64,000 nt of DNA from Mesoterricola silvestris (lineage in GTDB: Bacteria; Acidobacteriota; Holophagae; Holophagales; Holophagaceae): positions 1,798,001 to 1,862,000 of the forward strand of contig NZ_AP027080.1 in NCBI RefSeq assembly GCF_030295405.1. Reading direction: 5' to 3'. The translations under genes and the position numbers were made by a program. Below, piece by piece: positions 47,413 through 55,024 of the stretch. Position 1 is the first letter of the stretch. The number at the start of each line of letters is the position of its first letter. The notes under the pieces are model-generated. The model saw nothing but the letters and a program-made list of their open reading frames with translations. It ran no database searches and was not told where the DNA came from.

Positions 47413-48758
47413 TGAGTGATCGCAAACGCCCCATAGGATGGACCCGGACCCAATGGCGATCCCACCAGCAGCGGTGCGCAAGGGCCCGCGCCAAGGGGCT
47501 TCCAGAACCCTCCGTGGACGAGCCGTTCTTCCCCCATGGGGGTGATCGGGACCGTCAGGCGTTCGAGAAACGTGAACATGGGAGCAAAACGAACAAGCCC
47601 CTGGGCCAGCGGGTAGCCGAGGAAGGCTCGAAGAAACCCGAAGGTGATAGGACCCTACTTTCCGAGCGGGAACGGAAATACGACCCCTCTGCGAACGCCG
47701 AAGACATGATCGCGGACCTTCGGCGGATCCAGGAGGAATTCCCTACCCGGCACATTTCCCGGACCCTCTACCGGAACGAGGGCCAGTATTCGGAACGCAC
47801 CTGGTCTGCGAGGTTCGGCACCTTCCACGAATTTAGGCGGGAGGCGGGCCTGGAGCACCACCGGGGAGCGCAACGCCTGGAGAAGGCCATCGCTACCCAT
47901 TCCGCCCGGGACCGATACCGAGGCTTCTATGAAATTGAAATCCTGCCCTGGGTAGGGAAATACGAGGTGACCCACGCGGACGGCATCAAGCGGATCCTCA
48001 TCGGGTCCGACTTCCACGACCGCAACTCGGATCCCTTCCCCCTATCCGTCTTCATCGCCACGGCAGAGCGGGTTCAGCCTGACGTGATCGTCCTCAATGG
48101 AGACGTGTTCGAATTCGCGGAATTCAGCCGGTTCGATAAGGATCCCCGGCAGATCAGCGTCAAGGGTGCCTTTGAATTCGTGCGGGACCACATCTTCCGG
48201 CCCCTGCGAAAAGGGTGCCCCAAAGCCCAGATCGACCTCATTATCGGCAACCACGACGCCCGGGTCCTGCGGCACATGGCCGACCGGACCCCCTACATCG
48301 TGCCCCTCATGGACCTCATGGGGATCAGCCTCTCAACCCTTTTCGGGCTGGACGCCTTCCGTATCAACCTGGTCAACAAGGCCGATTTCAGCGCCTATCA
48401 GGTCAAGGAAGGGCGAGACGAAATCGCCAAGAACTACAAAATCTACTTCAACACCCTCCTGGTAGGGCATCATCCCGGTAACTACGGCATCTCTAGTGTC
48501 GGCGGGCACACCCACAAGCCCGAATTCAAGGCGACCGTGAACGAGCTTTCCGGCGCCTACTTCCAACTCACCACCGGATGCCTGGCCAAAATTGACTTTG
48601 ATTACGTCGAAGGGCTGAATCGCTACAGCCAGTCCTTCGCCCTGATCCACGTGGACCCCGTCAAGCGGGAATGCGTCCCGGAACATATCGTCTTCAGCCA
48701 AAACTACGCCGTGGTGGGAGGGATCCTCTACCGCCGACCCGTTGAGAACGTGGGGTGA
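47409..48758 (+). CDS. Calcineurin-like metallophosphoesterase
   Basis: A 449-residue protein. A basic N-terminal region (about 1-165, with an HTH-like HISRTLYRNEGQYSERTW) precedes the phosphoesterase domain with SDFHDRN, LNGDVFEF, IIGNHDARV, LVGHHPGN and GGHTHKPE metal-binding motifs. Known phage relatives process nucleic acids or nucleotides. An N-terminal DNA-binding part would fit a nuclease. It lies oddly among head genes. Confidence 0.82.
   Translation: MMSDRKRPIGWTRTQWRSHQQRCARARAKGLPEPSVDEPFFPHGGDRDRQAFEKREHGSKTNKPLGQRVAEEGSKKPEGDRTLLSERERKYDPSANAEDMIADLRRIQEEFPTRHISRTLYRNEGQYSERTWSARFGTFHEFRREAGLEHHRGAQRLEKAIATHSARDRYRGFYEIEILPWVGKYEVTHADGIKRILIGSDFHDRNSDPFPLSVFIATAERVQPDVIVLNGDVFEFAEFSRFDKDPRQISVKGAFEFVRDHIFRPLRKGCPKAQIDLIIGNHDARVLRHMADRTPYIVPLMDLMGISLSTLFGLDAFRINLVNKADFSAYQVKEGRDEIAKNYKIYFNTLLVGHHPGNYGISSVGGHTHKPEFKATVNELSGAYFQLTTGCLAKIDFDYVEGLNRYSQSFALIHVDPVKRECVPEHIVFSQNYAVVGGILYRRPVENVG
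48584..48597 (-). promoter_or_regulatory. 14-bp dyad site (AGTCAATTTTGGCC)
   Basis: Two-base variant in the phosphoesterase gene. Confidence 0.45.
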
Positions 48759-48761
48759 GCC

Positions 48762-49142
48762 ATGCAGGTGATCCGGGTTCCGCTCTACGGGTTCAAACTG
48801 CACATCTCCTTGGACATTGGGGAGGCAAGCGACTTCATCCAGGCCCATTCCCCTCTCCAGGAGGAAGCCCTGTCCGATATGGCGGGCATCTCGCACTCGT
48901 TCCTGGACAAGGCGGGAATCCGATGGTGGATCCTGGGCATTTTTGACGGGACCTACAACACCGTGGCCCACGAAGCGACCCACATAGCCTGGAAGATCCT
49001 GGAAACCTGCGGCGTCAAGATTAGTCCCACCAACCACGAAGCGATGGCTTACCTAGTTGGCTGGATCGTTGACGAGGTGCTGATGCTCTTCCCGGAATTG
49101 GTCCCTACGCCGGATCAGATGCGGGGATCGGGTCTGGTCTGA
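48762..49142 (+). CDS. Small protein with HExxH motif
   Basis: A 126-residue protein with TVAHEATHIAWKIL: HEATH fits the HExxH zinc-metalloprotease motif on a helix, and a downstream NHEAMAYLVGW could provide the third ligand. It may be a minimal zincin, for example for prohead processing. The motif could be fortuitous. Its stop lies directly before the second 38-bp element. Confidence 0.6.
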   Translation: MQVIRVPLYGFKLHISLDIGEASDFIQAHSPLQEEALSDMAGISHSFLDKAGIRWWILGIFDGTYNTVAHEATHIAWKILETCGVKISPTNHEAMAYLVGWIVDEVLMLFPELVPTPDQMRGSGLV

Positions 49143-49180
49143 AAACACGTTTTCCACTCCAACGCCCGTAGAGTGGACAG
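49143..49180 (+). promoter_or_regulatory. 38-bp dyad element, copy 2 (candidate late promoter/activator site)
   Basis: It matches copy 1 at 38622 in 35 of 38 positions and has the better dyad: TCCACTC (49154-49160) and GAGTGGA (49172-49178) are exact reverse complements 11 bp apart. It stands 57 bp before the scaffold ATG. Confidence 0.65.
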
Positions 49181-49237
49181 GCCAGGAACCAACCTCTAAA
49201 TGTGCCCAGGGAATGGGCCTTTAGGGGAGATCCCAGC

Positions 49238-50020
49238 ATGACCAAGATCAGGCTCAAGTCCCTGGACGGATTGGACGCCGAAAGCGCCGCCCTCTTCAAG
49301 AAGGCGGATGACGGGATGTTCGAATACGAACCCGAGGACGTGACCGGCCTCAAGTCCGCGCTCGAAAAGGAGCGCACGAACAGCAAGAAATACGAGCCCC
49401 TGGCCAAGGCGTGGGAAAAGCTCGGGAAGACGCCGGAAGAGATTTCCGCCCTTCTGGAGCGCGAGAAAGACCTGGAGAAGAAGAAGGAAGAACTGGAACT
49501 CCAGGACGCTCTCAAGAAGGGCGAATACCAGAAGGTGCTGGACGGCGAGGCCAAGAAGCGGGAGCAGATGGCCGCAGCCCACAAGGCAGACCTGGAAGCC
49601 GCCAACGGCACCGCCATGCGCTACAAGTCGGCGCTGGAGAAATACCTCATCGAAGCCCAGGCCACGGCGGCGATCACCGAAGCCAAGGGCGTCCCCCAGC
49701 TCCTCATGCCCCATGTCCTGGGGCGTGTGAAGGTCCTGGAACAGGATGGGAAGTTCACGGTTCAGATCCTCGATCCGGTTGGCAACCCCCTGGTTGCCGG
49801 TGCCGGTGGTGAACCCGCGACCTTCAAACACCTCCTGGATGGCTTCAAGGCCGATCCGATCTTCGGTCGTGCCTTCGAAGGCACCAACGCCTCGGGAGGA
49901 GGCGCCCCGCACACCAAGTCCAACCCCGGCGCCAAAACCATGACCCGCGCCTCCTTCGACCAACTCACGCCCACAGACCGTTCCGCCTTCATGAAGGACG
50001 GCGGAAGTCTGACCGACTAA
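49238..50020 (+). CDS. Capsid scaffold protein
   Basis: A 260-residue protein, highly charged and helical (residues about 50-140, EKKKEELELQDALKKGEYQK), with FDQLTPTDRSAFMKDGGSLTD at the C-terminus, a pattern seen in phage scaffolds just before the coat gene. The start at 49238 follows GGGGAG; an in-frame ATG at 49202 lies 36 bp upstream. Confidence 0.78.
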   Translation: MTKIRLKSLDGLDAESAALFKKADDGMFEYEPEDVTGLKSALEKERTNSKKYEPLAKAWEKLGKTPEEISALLEREKDLEKKKEELELQDALKKGEYQKVLDGEAKKREQMAAAHKADLEAANGTAMRYKSALEKYLIEAQATAAITEAKGVPQLLMPHVLGRVKVLEQDGKFTVQILDPVGNPLVAGAGGEPATFKHLLDGFKADPIFGRAFEGTNASGGGAPHTKSNPGAKTMTRASFDQLTPTDRSAFMKDGGSLTD

Positions 50021-50032
50021 AGGATTCCTGCG

Positions 50033-51169
50033 ATGTCCAACACCCTGACCAACCTCATCCCCGTCATGTATGCCGCCCTCGATATCGTGGCCGCTGAGCC
50101 CCTGGGCTTCATCCCCGCCGTCGAGATCGACGCCAAGGCTTCCCAGGCCGCCGTTGGCCAGATCGTGACCACGCCCGTCACCCCCGCCGCCAGCACCGGT
50201 GACATCGTCGCTGGCCAGCTCCCCCCCGACGATGGCGACCAGAACATCGGCAACACCACCATGACCATCCAGAAGTCCAAGTATTCCCCCATCCGCTGGA
50301 GCGGGGAGGAACTGAAGGGCTTCGAGCAGAGTGGCACCTACAAGGATGTCCTGGCCCAGCAGCTCGCCCAGTCCTTCCGTGCCCTCCGCAACCTGGTGGA
50401 AACCGACCTCGCCGGTCTGGCCGTGAGCGCCTCCCGCGCCACCGGCACCGCCGGAACCACCCCCTTCGCCACCGACCTGAGCGACCCCGCGAACCTCCGC
50501 AAGATCCTCCAGGACAACGGCGCCCCCCTGTCCGATCTCCAGCTCGTCATCAACACTGCCGCTGGCGCCAAGCTCCGGACCCTGGGCCAGCTCACCAAGG
50601 CGAACGAGGCGGGCACCACCAGCATGCGCGAGAGCGGCATCCTCCTGGACATCCACGGCTTCAAGATCCGTGAGTCCGCCAAGGTCGGCTCCATCGCCGC
50701 CGGAACGGGCGCGGGCTACCTGGTGAACAACGTCGCTGGCTACGCGATTGGCGCCACCGCCATCGCGGTCGATACCGGCGCCGGAACGGTCAAGGCCGGG
50801 AACGTGGTCACTTTCGCGGGCGATACCAACAAGTATATCGCCGCTGCCGATCTGGCCGGTGGTGTGCTCACCCTCGCCGCCCCCGGTCTGCTCCAGGCCG
50901 TGGCCGACAACGCCGCCATCACCGTGGGCGCCACCTTCACCGGCAACATGGGCTTCGAACGCGCCGCGATCAAGCTCCTGACTCGCACCCCCGCCATGCC
51001 CGAAGAGGGCGATGACGCGGATGACGTCTACAACCTGACGGACCCCTTCTCCGGCCTCACCTTCCAGATCGCCAAATACAAGCTCTACCGGCGCATCAAG
51101 TATGAGGTGGGCCTGGCCTGGGGCGTCAAGGCGCTCAAGTCCGAATTCATCGCCGATCTGCTCGGCTAG
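50033..51169 (+). CDS. Major capsid protein, P22 coat-like
   Basis: A 378-residue protein opening MSNTLTNLIPVMYAALDIVA, with an E-loop-like KSKYSPIRWSGEELKGF, an inserted Gly/Ala-rich domain (about 225-310, like the P22 insertion domain), and a C-terminal strand KYKLYRRIKYEVGLAWGVKA. HK97 fold expected. It follows scaffold and DUF4055 portal, as in P22-like heads. Followed by a strong hairpin, consistent with high expression. Confidence 0.85.
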   Translation: MSNTLTNLIPVMYAALDIVAAEPLGFIPAVEIDAKASQAAVGQIVTTPVTPAASTGDIVAGQLPPDDGDQNIGNTTMTIQKSKYSPIRWSGEELKGFEQSGTYKDVLAQQLAQSFRALRNLVETDLAGLAVSASRATGTAGTTPFATDLSDPANLRKILQDNGAPLSDLQLVINTAAGAKLRTLGQLTKANEAGTTSMRESGILLDIHGFKIRESAKVGSIAAGTGAGYLVNNVAGYAIGATAIAVDTGAGTVKAGNVVTFAGDTNKYIAAADLAGGVLTLAAPGLLQAVADNAAITVGATFTGNMGFERAAIKLLTRTPAMPEEGDDADDVYNLTDPFSGLTFQIAKYKLYRRIKYEVGLAWGVKALKSEFIADLLG

Positions 51170-51179
51170 TCGCAATCAT

Positions 51180-51203
51180 CCCGGGGGTTTTCGGACCCCC
51201 GGG
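51180..51203 (+). terminator. Strong hairpin after the capsid gene
   Basis: CCCGGGGGT-TTTCGG-ACCCCCGGG, 9-bp perfect stem, then CTTCATTC. The T tract is weak, so it may be a partial terminator or an mRNA-stabilising 3' hairpin that sets capsid mRNA level. Confidence 0.65.
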
Positions 51204-51220
51204 CTTCATTCGGATGAGCC

Positions 51221-51514
51221 ATGACCGAAGCCCTGCAAGCGCCTGTTCTCACCCCCATGGTGTGGTTATGGGAAGACACGGGCGGTCCCCGAACCGCCGA
51301 TGTGCATCCCGACGAAGTGCAGAACTTCATCCATGCCGGCTGGGCGATTGCTGAGTCCAAGGAAGGCGAAAAGTCCCTTGACGACATGAAGGCCGGGGAA
51401 CTCATCGCCTATGCCGAGTCCAACAACCTGGACATCGGCGGTCTGGTCTTCCAGGCGGGCAAGGAAAAGATCCTCGCAGCGGTGAAGGAAGCCCGCACCA
51501 AGAAGGCCAACTAG
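51221..51514 (+). CDS. Phage hypothetical protein after capsid
   Basis: A 97-residue protein: a small beta N-terminus (opens MTEALQAPVLTPMVWLWEDT), and a helical tail with DDMKAGELIAYAESNNLDIG, which resembles a LEM/SAP-like helix pair. Possibly a head-completion protein. Confidence 0.6.
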   Translation: MTEALQAPVLTPMVWLWEDTGGPRTADVHPDEVQNFIHAGWAIAESKEGEKSLDDMKAGELIAYAESNNLDIGGLVFQAGKEKILAAVKEARTKKAN

Positions 51515-51515
51515 C

Positions 51516-51998
51516 ATGGCTCTCACCACCACCCCCGGCGCGTCCGACGCGGATACCATGGCCTCCCTCGCAGAGGCCTTGGATCACATCGCCACGTTGA
51601 CCGCTGCGCAGTCCAAGGGGTGGCCCACGGATGTCCCAAGCCAGGAAGCGGCGCTGAAACAGGGCGCCCGCAAGATGAACGCGCTCGACTACAAGGGCTC
51701 TCGCGTGGCCTCGGAAGAGGCCCAGCCGATGCCCTTCCCTCGTGTGGGGATCTATGATCGGAGCGGGTTCCCCATCCCCTCCGATGTGGTCCCCATGGCG
51801 GTCAAACGTGCCCAGATCGAACTTTCCATCTGGCTCTGGCTCAAGAACCGCAACACGGACGCCGCCCCGTCCCGGCTCAAAGTGGGCTCCCTGGAAATCG
51901 AAGGGCAGACCACCCAAGCCTTCCCCGATCACGTTCTCGCTTACCTCGCCCCGTATCTCAACAGCTACGGGTCCAGCGTCATGTTGGTGCGTGGATGA
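51516..51998 (+). CDS. Head-tail connector, DnaT-like domain
   Basis: A 160-residue protein with the pattern of phage 'DnaT-like' connector proteins: TMASLAEALDHIA, EAALKQGARKMNALDYKG, PMPFPRVGIYDRSGFPIP and VPMAVKRAQIELSIWL. These form the neck ring under the portal. The DNA-binding name is historical. Confidence 0.78.
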   Translation: MALTTTPGASDADTMASLAEALDHIATLTAAQSKGWPTDVPSQEAALKQGARKMNALDYKGSRVASEEAQPMPFPRVGIYDRSGFPIPSDVVPMAVKRAQIELSIWLWLKNRNTDAAPSRLKVGSLEIEGQTTQAFPDHVLAYLAPYLNSYGSSVMLVRG

Positions 51999-52381
51999 GC
52001 GGGCACGGGGAAGTCCTCCAGCAAGCGGCTTTCGACGCCATCGAAGACAACGGCGAGCCCATCACCCTCGTTCGCGTGGTGACGGGGACGCCAGATCCGG
52101 TGACGGGCGAGGCCGCGCAGACGCGGAAGGAACAGACGGTGCAGGCCATCGTCGCCAAGGCGTCCGGTGGTGTCATTCAGGCGTTCGACAACCGCCTGGA
52201 GAAGGGCACCCTCATTGAAACCCACCTGCGGGCGGTCATGGTCGCCGGCCTGGGCCTGAAGTTCGACCCCATGCCGGGGGACAAGGCCGAATTCGATGAT
52301 TCCGTCTGGACTGTTCTTGGAACCACCCCGGAACGGGCCGAAGGGCTCAACATCACGTTCAACCTCACGGTGCAGCGATGA
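51995..52381 (+). CDS. Head-tail joining protein
   Basis: A 128-residue beta-rich protein (opens MSGHGEVLQQAAFDAIEDNG; ITLVRVVTGTPDPVTGEAA) in the place of lambda FII/stopper proteins. Coupled by ATGA to its neighbours. Assigned by position and strand pattern. Confidence 0.65.
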   Translation: MSGHGEVLQQAAFDAIEDNGEPITLVRVVTGTPDPVTGEAAQTRKEQTVQAIVAKASGGVIQAFDNRLEKGTLIETHLRAVMVAGLGLKFDPMPGDKAEFDDSVWTVLGTTPERAEGLNITFNLTVQR

Positions 52382-52773
52382 GTTGCGCCAATGACATCCG
52401 CGCCTTCCAGAAGAAGACGGGAATCACTGCAAACCGGTTCGTCCGCAAGGTGATTTACGACTTCCTGAGCGAACTGGTTCTCCTGACGCCAGTGGACACC
52501 GGCTGGGCTCGTTCCAACTGGTTCGCCGGGGACGAGCGGATGGTCAACATTGACCAGACCCGAGCCAAGAGCGGAGGGCCGTCCCTGTCCCGCTGCGCAA
52601 CCTACGTTTCTGGCCTCCGGGCGGGTGGCATCACCTACCTTTCCAACAATGTCCCCTACATCATACCTCTGGAGTATGGCCATTCAACCCAGGCTCCTGC
52701 CGGGATGGCGCGTGTCGCCGTTGACCGCTGGAACAAGATTTTCCTGAAGTCGCTGGCAGAGGTGGTGCGATGA
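52378..52773 (+). CDS. HK97 gp10-like tail completion protein
   Basis: A 131-residue protein with the gp10/neck pattern LLTPVDTGWARSNW, followed by YLSNNVPYIIPLEYGHSTQAP and an Ala/Val C-terminal helix. It completes the tail or neck. Confidence 0.85.
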   Translation: MSCANDIRAFQKKTGITANRFVRKVIYDFLSELVLLTPVDTGWARSNWFAGDERMVNIDQTRAKSGGPSLSRCATYVSGLRAGGITYLSNNVPYIIPLEYGHSTQAPAGMARVAVDRWNKIFLKSLAEVVR

Positions 52774-53171
52774 GCATCAACCTTTGCCGTGCTGCGGGCG
52801 AGATCCAGTTGAAGGCTCTTCCCGGGCTGGATCCCGCGCTCGTTGCGCTGCCTGGAATCGCATTCACCAAGCCCAGTCCTGCCGTCCTCTTCTTTCGGTA
52901 TGACTTCATCCCAACTGGATCCTGGAGGGCGCTTGGAGATCCCAGCAAGCGGTTTTACCGGGGCATCTTTCAGATCACCCCATGTGCCCCCGCTGGCAAA
53001 GGGCTTGCGGCTCTCACCATGGCGGTCGATGCCGTCATTGCCCAATTTGGGCACCAACGCCTTATCCAGGGCGGCGTAACGCTCGACACCGAAGACGCTA
53101 ATCCGGGACCTGTCAACACCGAAACCGACTGGGTTTCCTGCCCTGTCTCCATCGCTTTTGAAACGAGGTGA
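52770..53171 (+). CDS. Tail terminator-like protein (DUF4128 position)
   Basis: A 133-residue alpha/beta protein, with FYRGIFQITPCAPAGKGLAA and CPVSIAFETR, typical of tail terminators that cap the tube (lambda gpU place). Assigned by position and pattern. Confidence 0.72.
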   Translation: MSINLCRAAGEIQLKALPGLDPALVALPGIAFTKPSPAVLFFRYDFIPTGSWRALGDPSKRFYRGIFQITPCAPAGKGLAALTMAVDAVIAQFGHQRLIQGGVTLDTEDANPGPVNTETDWVSCPVSIAFETR

Positions 53172-53174
53172 TCC

Positions 53175-54311
53175 ATGCAAATTACCTACATCCCCGAAAC
53201 CACGCTGAACACGACCCCGAGCACTCCGGTTGGGATCACCCTGCGTTGCACGGATTACGATTCCAACATCTCCATCCCCAACGTGGAATCCAATGAGATC
53301 CGCACGGATCGTCAGCGGTCCCCCGGCGCGATGGGTGCCCCCGAAGCCTCGCCTTCGATCAAGGGTGAACTCAGCTACGCCACCCTGGACGACTTCCTTG
53401 CGGCGGCTCTGGGGGCCACCTGGAGCCCCAGCCTGGCCTCTGTGAATCTCGCCGTGGATGGCAGCGCGAAGACCATCACCCGGGCTACGGGAGATTTCGT
53501 GGCTGATGGGTTCGCCATTGGGCATACCGTCACCATGGCGGGGTTCACCAACGGCGGCAACAACAGTTCCCAGACCATCACCAACGTAACCACGACTGTC
53601 CTGACCTTCAGCGGCGCTACGGGTCTAGTGACTGAAACCTCCGCAGCGGGGCGCACGATCACCGGAAATACCCTCAAGGTGGGCGGAACCTCCGTCACGC
53701 CCAAGAGCGTCACCTTGGAGCACAAGGATCAGAGCACTTCGACCACCAAATACCAACCCATGACGGGCGTGGTCGTGAACAAGCTCGGACTCTCTGGAGC
53801 CCTCAAGGAAACCGTCCAGTATTCCCTGGAACTCCTGGCCATGACGGTTGGGACCATGACGGCCTCCACCCTGTTCTCCAGCATCGGGGCCGCGAACACC
53901 AATCCCGTTTTCGGGAACGTCATCGGAAGTCTCAAGCTCAATGCCGTCTCCATGCCCAACGTCACGAAGTGGAGCATGGACTTCGACAATAGCTCCGAAG
54001 TAGGCCGGGTCTGTTTCAGCACCGCCGCGCACAACGCGACCCAGAAGGCCGTAAAGATCACCGGCACCCTAGAAGTCTACTTCGCGGATCACACGCAGTC
54101 CGACCGCTACGCCGCCGGAACCGAATTCCCCCTCTCCCTGACCCTCGGTGATGGGGCCAGCAAGAGCTACGTCATCGACTGCGGACGGGCCAAGATCACC
54201 GACCGCAAGAACCCCGAAAAGGACGGCGTCCGCATCGAGACGCTGACCTATGAAGCCTATGTGCCGCTTACCGGCACGGCCACAGCCTGTTTCATCACCC
54301 GCAAGCCCTAG
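53175..54311 (+). CDS. Major tail tube protein
   Basis: A 378-residue protein opening MQITYIPETTLNTTPSTPVG, with SPSIKGELSYATLDDFLAAAL and a C-terminal TLTYEAYVPL. A Thr/Gly-rich inserted region (about 95-165) looks like a surface Ig-like domain. Siphoviral tail tube family (Phage_tube type). Confidence 0.85.
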   Translation: MQITYIPETTLNTTPSTPVGITLRCTDYDSNISIPNVESNEIRTDRQRSPGAMGAPEASPSIKGELSYATLDDFLAAALGATWSPSLASVNLAVDGSAKTITRATGDFVADGFAIGHTVTMAGFTNGGNNSSQTITNVTTTVLTFSGATGLVTETSAAGRTITGNTLKVGGTSVTPKSVTLEHKDQSTSTTKYQPMTGVVVNKLGLSGALKETVQYSLELLAMTVGTMTASTLFSSIGAANTNPVFGNVIGSLKLNAVSMPNVTKWSMDFDNSSEVGRVCFSTAAHNATQKAVKITGTLEVYFADHTQSDRYAAGTEFPLSLTLGDGASKSYVIDCGRAKITDRKNPEKDGVRIETLTYEAYVPLTGTATACFITRKP

Positions 54312-54319
54312 GAGTCACC

Positions 54320-54682
54320 GTGGATCTCAGCAAAGTCAAAGCCGTCGATAGCGTCATCGTCAAGCCGGATCATCCCGCCCTGCTTGGGGTCGAGATCACG
54401 CTGGCTGGAGCCGTTCATCCCGCCACCAAGAAGGCGGAACGCGACCGTGCCGATGCCATGGTCAAGGGTCGCAAGATCGCACGTGGCGATGAGCGTGAGG
54501 CCATCCAGAACGCTTACATCGCGGCCCGCATCATCGGTTGGACGGGGATCGAATGGGAAGGGGAGGCGCTTCCCTACTCGCCCGAAAACGCCCTGATGCT
54601 CGTGTCGAATCCCAATCTCGCAATCCTCCGCGAAGCCATCGTGGCCGAGATGGGGAACGACGAAGTTTTTTTCAAGGTCTAG
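54320..54682 (+). CDS. Tail assembly chaperone, short form (G-like)
   Basis: A 120-residue protein from GTG that follows the tail tube gene, with EAIQNAYIAARIIGWTGIEWEG and ALMLVSNPNLAILREAI. It ends at a TAG right after a T run. By analogy with lambda gpG it coats the tape measure during tail assembly. Confidence 0.82.
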   Translation: MDLSKVKAVDSVIVKPDHPALLGVEITLAGAVHPATKKAERDRADAMVKGRKIARGDEREAIQNAYIAARIIGWTGIEWEGEALPYSPENALMLVSNPNLAILREAIVAEMGNDEVFFKV

Positions 54683-55023
54683 AGGCCGAGGCTTTCGATG
54701 CCGCGTGTCGCCTGTTCCGACTATCAGAACCCGATGCGGACGGGCTCACGCTGGCAGAGAAAGGGGCCTATCTGGATGAAGCGGGGATTCATCCCGACTT
54801 CATGGATGGTCCCGAAATGCCCGAGCAAGCCGAACGCGCATGGGCATGGTTCCGCGACCTCAGTAAACGAAGACCTCGGGGATTCGATGCCAGCCCGCTC
54901 CAGTGGTCCGACATTGACGCCTACTTCACCCGCATGGAAATAACCACCCGCCCATGGGAAATCCGTCTGATTTGCGCTTTTGACGATGCCTTCCTGAACC
55001 GAGCTGCGACGAAGGAGAAGTGA
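54320..55023 (+). CDS. Tail assembly chaperone, frameshifted long form (GT-like)
   Basis: A -1 shift at 54667-54673 joins the G frame to the downstream frame (continuing FFQGLEAEAFDAACRLFRLS to ATKEK), giving about 234 residues. The total length plus one slipped base is a multiple of three. The T part is an acidic helical domain with QWSDIDAYFTRME. It would bind the tail tube protein. The tape measure gene follows two bases later. Confidence 0.78.
54667..54673 (+). promoter_or_regulatory. Programmed -1 frameshift slippery site
   Basis: T TTT TTC in the zero frame (codons GTT TTT TTC) fits the X XXY YYZ rule. It lies three codons before the TAG of the short form, as in lambda G-T. Confidence 0.8.
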
Positions 55024-55024
55024 A

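Noticed and set aside
49196-51175. Minus-strand frame of about 659 codons opposite scaffold and capsid genes
   Set aside because: It is a by-product of high GC3 in the capsid gene; Gly/His/Val-rich composition is not protein-like and the plus strand has clear structural genes.
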